NCBI RefSeq assembly: GCF_026805325.1
Contig: NZ_JAPRAT010000027.1
Coordinates: 1 to 56,387, forward strand
Direction of reading: 5' to 3'
From: Natronobacillus azotifigens
GTDB taxonomy: Bacteria > Bacillota > Bacilli > Bacillales > Amphibacillaceae
Length of the DNA: 56,387 nucleotides
Shown: one piece after another, positions 54,935 to 56,387 of the stretch
How positions within the stretch are numbered: the stretch's first letter is position 1
How the letters are laid out: the number at the start of each line of letters is the position of its first letter
Notes under the pieces: model-generated
What the model was told of the DNA's origin: nothing
Database searches by the model: none
Seen by the model: the letters and a program-made list of their open reading frames with translations, nothing else
Made by a program: the position numbers and the translations under genes

Positions 54935-55066
54935 ATGAGTGATTTGGAAGAAATAAAAGAAGAGTTTGAGTCTAATACAGTAAATTATTTGAGTCAAGAT
55001 GACTTGGACGAGATCCAAATATTAGTAAAAAGTGAAAATGAAAGATTGTATAAGAGGTTTGCATGA
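54935..55066 (+). CDS. Small acidic coiled-coil phage-like protein
   Basis: 43 codons (MSDLEEIKEEFESNTVNYLSQDDL...) ending in TGA at 55064. The same frame stays open past the TGA for 31 further codons (HFHKLNDTISELSEDIEDLKIF...) to the TGA at 55160. Resembles short phage proteins by composition. A weak binding site only. Confidence 0.4.
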   Translation: MSDLEEIKEEFESNTVNYLSQDDLDEIQILVKSENERLYKRFA

Positions 55067-55162
55067 CACTTCCACAAATTGAACGATACCATAAGCGAGT
55101 TATCGGAAGATATTGAAGATTTAAAAATATTTATTAAGTATGTGATTAAAGGAGATGATTGA

Positions 55163-55369
55163 ATGACGATCAGTGAGTTAAGGGAGCATTTTGACGACGT
55201 AGTAAGGAGAAGCGAGACAGATTTAGCCATACAAATTAATAATACACTTGATCAGTTTACGAGTGGATCGGTCGCAAAAGAAGCCGTCAAAAAGGTGCAA
55301 ATTGAATGGTTGAAAAATATGGCAGATATGATGCTAAGACAGGCATACCACCTAGAAAATAAAGATTAG
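55163..55369 (+). CDS. Small hypothetical mobile-element protein
   Basis: 68 residues, helical (MTISELREHFDDVVRRSETDLAIQINNTL...). AAAGGAGATG before the ATG. Not recognised; acidic N-terminal half and basic middle. Confidence 0.6.
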   Translation: MTISELREHFDDVVRRSETDLAIQINNTLDQFTSGSVAKEAVKKVQIEWLKNMADMMLRQAYHLENKD

Positions 55370-55381
55370 GAGTGATATATA

Positions 55382-55540
55382 ATGAAGGTTATTTTAAATG
55401 GAGTAGGTACGGGTATTACTGTAACTTTTAGTATTATTACTAAAAATAGAATTATTTCTGATGAGGAATTTAATGAAAAGAATTTAAAAATTACGGCTAT
55501 CAAAGGTGATCAGACAATTCAATTTGTACAAGATAATTAG
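55382..55540 (+). CDS. Small hypothetical protein, beta-rich
   Basis: 52 codons, MKVILNGVGTGITVTFSIIT..., ending QFVQDN. TTAGGAGTG before the ATG and short spacing from the previous gene support translation. Unknown function. Confidence 0.55.
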   Translation: MKVILNGVGTGITVTFSIITKNRIISDEEFNEKNLKITAIKGDQTIQFVQDN

Positions 55541-55552
55541 AAATAGAGGAGA

Positions 55553-55711
55553 GTGATTAACATTTTAATAGCATTCCAAAGTATTTTATTGATTTTTATC
55601 GTGTTATTTGGCATTAGTACGATTGGATCAACCGATAATGACCAACGTGTACAGTGTGTTAGTGTTGCGATAGCAGCAATCTTAGCAATGGTTGTAACAT
55701 TTTATGTTTAG
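55553..55711 (+). CDS. Small two-helix membrane protein
   Basis: Two hydrophobic helices (ILIAFQSILLIFIVLFGIST and CVSVAIAAILAMVVTFYV) joined by a charged loop. GTG 55553 lies almost inside GAGGAG; an ATT at 55562 is better spaced and may be the true, rare start. Resembles small phage membrane proteins. Confidence 0.55.
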   Translation: MINILIAFQSILLIFIVLFGISTIGSTDNDQRVQCVSVAIAAILAMVVTFYV

Positions 55712-55722
55712 GGGGTGATGCA

Positions 55723-55968
55723 ATGGAAAATATTATTGAGATAAACGGAAGAGAATATACGGAAGATGAGATTAGAGAAAAGGTTGCATATGTTGTAGCA
55801 ATGTTTAAAAAAGCATGGAATAAGATCGTAGATATGGTTGAGAAATTGGTAAAAGCAATACTTGATATAGCTAGAATTTATGTAGACTATGTATTTAATC
55901 ACACACCAGTGGGATATAAGCGTTATTTCAAAATAGACAAATTAAAATATTTTCAATCTATTACCTGA
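55723..55968 (+). CDS. Small hypothetical mobile-element protein
   Basis: 81 residues, starting MENIIEINGREYTEDEIREKVAYVVAMFKKAWNKIVDMVEKL. Strong GGGGGTGA before the ATG. One amphipathic to hydrophobic helix in the middle. Reads like a short phage regulatory or structural protein, not recognised. Confidence 0.65.
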   Translation: MENIIEINGREYTEDEIREKVAYVVAMFKKAWNKIVDMVEKLVKAILDIARIYVDYVFNHTPVGYKRYFKIDKLKYFQSIT

Positions 55969-56157
55969 ATTATTCATACTTCGAACTTAAGTCATAAATG
56001 GAATCAAAGTCTAGAATCTTTCTTTACCACCAATAATATTCATAGTAAATTGGGACACTTCGACAGAACTTTTAAGCAAGTGCTTCGAGATAATCTGTTT
56101 TTGGGCAGACTGCTCCTCTGGTCTTACATTAACTTTTTAAAAACAGGGATGAGGTGT
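55969..56157. other. Spacer between element genes and transposase remnant
   Basis: No ORF. Holds a short repeat TTCGA-type motif (CACTTCGACAG at 56057 and GTGCTTCGAG at 56082) that may belong to the end of the transposase element; terminal inverted repeats could not be defined. Confidence 0.3.
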
Positions 56158-56387
56158 TTACTCTAGTTTTAGGGTCTGAATTCGCCCAAGTACCTTCCAA
56201 AAGAATTCTTGGTACACGAAACTTGAAGATAATTTGAAGTGAAGGGATCTTCCCGACTTTACTAATTTACTAGCGACGTTAATAATCCGTGTCCTTATTG
56301 TTTCGATTTGCATCGTCTTTTGTTCTTCCGGAAAAACAAAGCGTACGCAACCAATTCGTTAGGTTATAAGCTAGCAGACTCAACATC
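56158..56387 (-). pseudogene. IS1380-type transposase remnant, C-terminal end
   Basis: Read on the minus strand from the right window edge: DVESAS, then one extra T, YNLTNWLRTLCF, then one extra T in a T5 run, PEEQKTMQIETIRTRIINVASKLVKSG ... VYQEFFWKVLGRIQTLKLE, ending at the stop complement 56158-56160. This is the usual C-terminus of IS1380 transposases. The rest lies outside the window. Two single-base insertions within 80 bases make it a pseudogene. Confidence 0.75.

Overview
The window comes from a low-GC, endospore-forming member of the Bacillaceae, most likely a halophilic or alkaliphilic genus. Three things point there. Gene order follows the Bacillus subtilis sodA-yqgE-pbpA ... glcK ... 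comG ... mntR ... efp-spoIIIA-accBC ... spoIVB-spo0A segment almost gene by gene. Complete spoIIIA, spoIVB and spo0A genes are present. An OLE (ornate, large, extremophilic) RNA sits with its partner gene oapA inside the isoprenoid/recombination operon, as known mainly from extremophilic Firmicutes. No taxon is claimed beyond this.

Layout. 1-6980: sodA, an MFS transporter, pbpA, two convergent small membrane-protein genes, then an 18-copy array of a 52-bp hairpin repeat, and rpmG. 7161-14343: a 5-formyl-THF cyclo-ligase, a rhomboid protease, an unknown secreted protein, glucokinase, an LTA synthase-type enzyme, an MBL-fold hydrolase and tRNA-Gln. 14379-19239: the comGA-G competence pseudopilus operon (minus strand), preceded by a candidate ComK box, then aroK and yqzE. 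19247-25711: yqhG-yqhH, the rhodanese yqhL, interspersed repeats, mntR, a patatin (yqhO), yqhP and yqhR. 25805-33091: an M24 peptidase, efp and spoIIIAA-AH. 33229-46118: accBC-yqhY, then nusB-folD-xseA-xseB-ispA-OLE RNA-oapA-dxs-tlyA-ahrC-recN. 46451-49110: spoIVB, a 3-copy inverted relative of the 52-bp array, and spo0A.

From 49273 to the right edge the window changes character. A tyrosine recombinase lies directly behind spo0A, followed by a decayed mobile element: a HTH gene with two frameshifts, a divergent XRE repressor, many short unknown ORFs, a helicase lacking its C-terminal half, a HTH/GIY-YIG gene split by an in-frame stop, and an IS1380-type transposase remnant. Nearly all single-base lesions are in homopolymers and confined to this segment.

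The core genes work together in a few blocks. comG builds the DNA-uptake pseudopilus. SpoIIIAA-AH forms the mother-cell side of the feeding channel and SpoIVB is the forespore signalling protease; both act in the programme started by Spo0A. AccB/AccC supply malonyl-CoA, with a FapR-like operator upstream. ispA and dxs make isoprenoid precursors and flank the OLE RNA.

The least explained structures are the 52-bp hairpin array family (two loci with matching left and right borders and 18 versus 3 units), a near-perfect three-way-junction inverted repeat upstream of the broken HTH gene, and the OLE RNA, whose class is described but rare.
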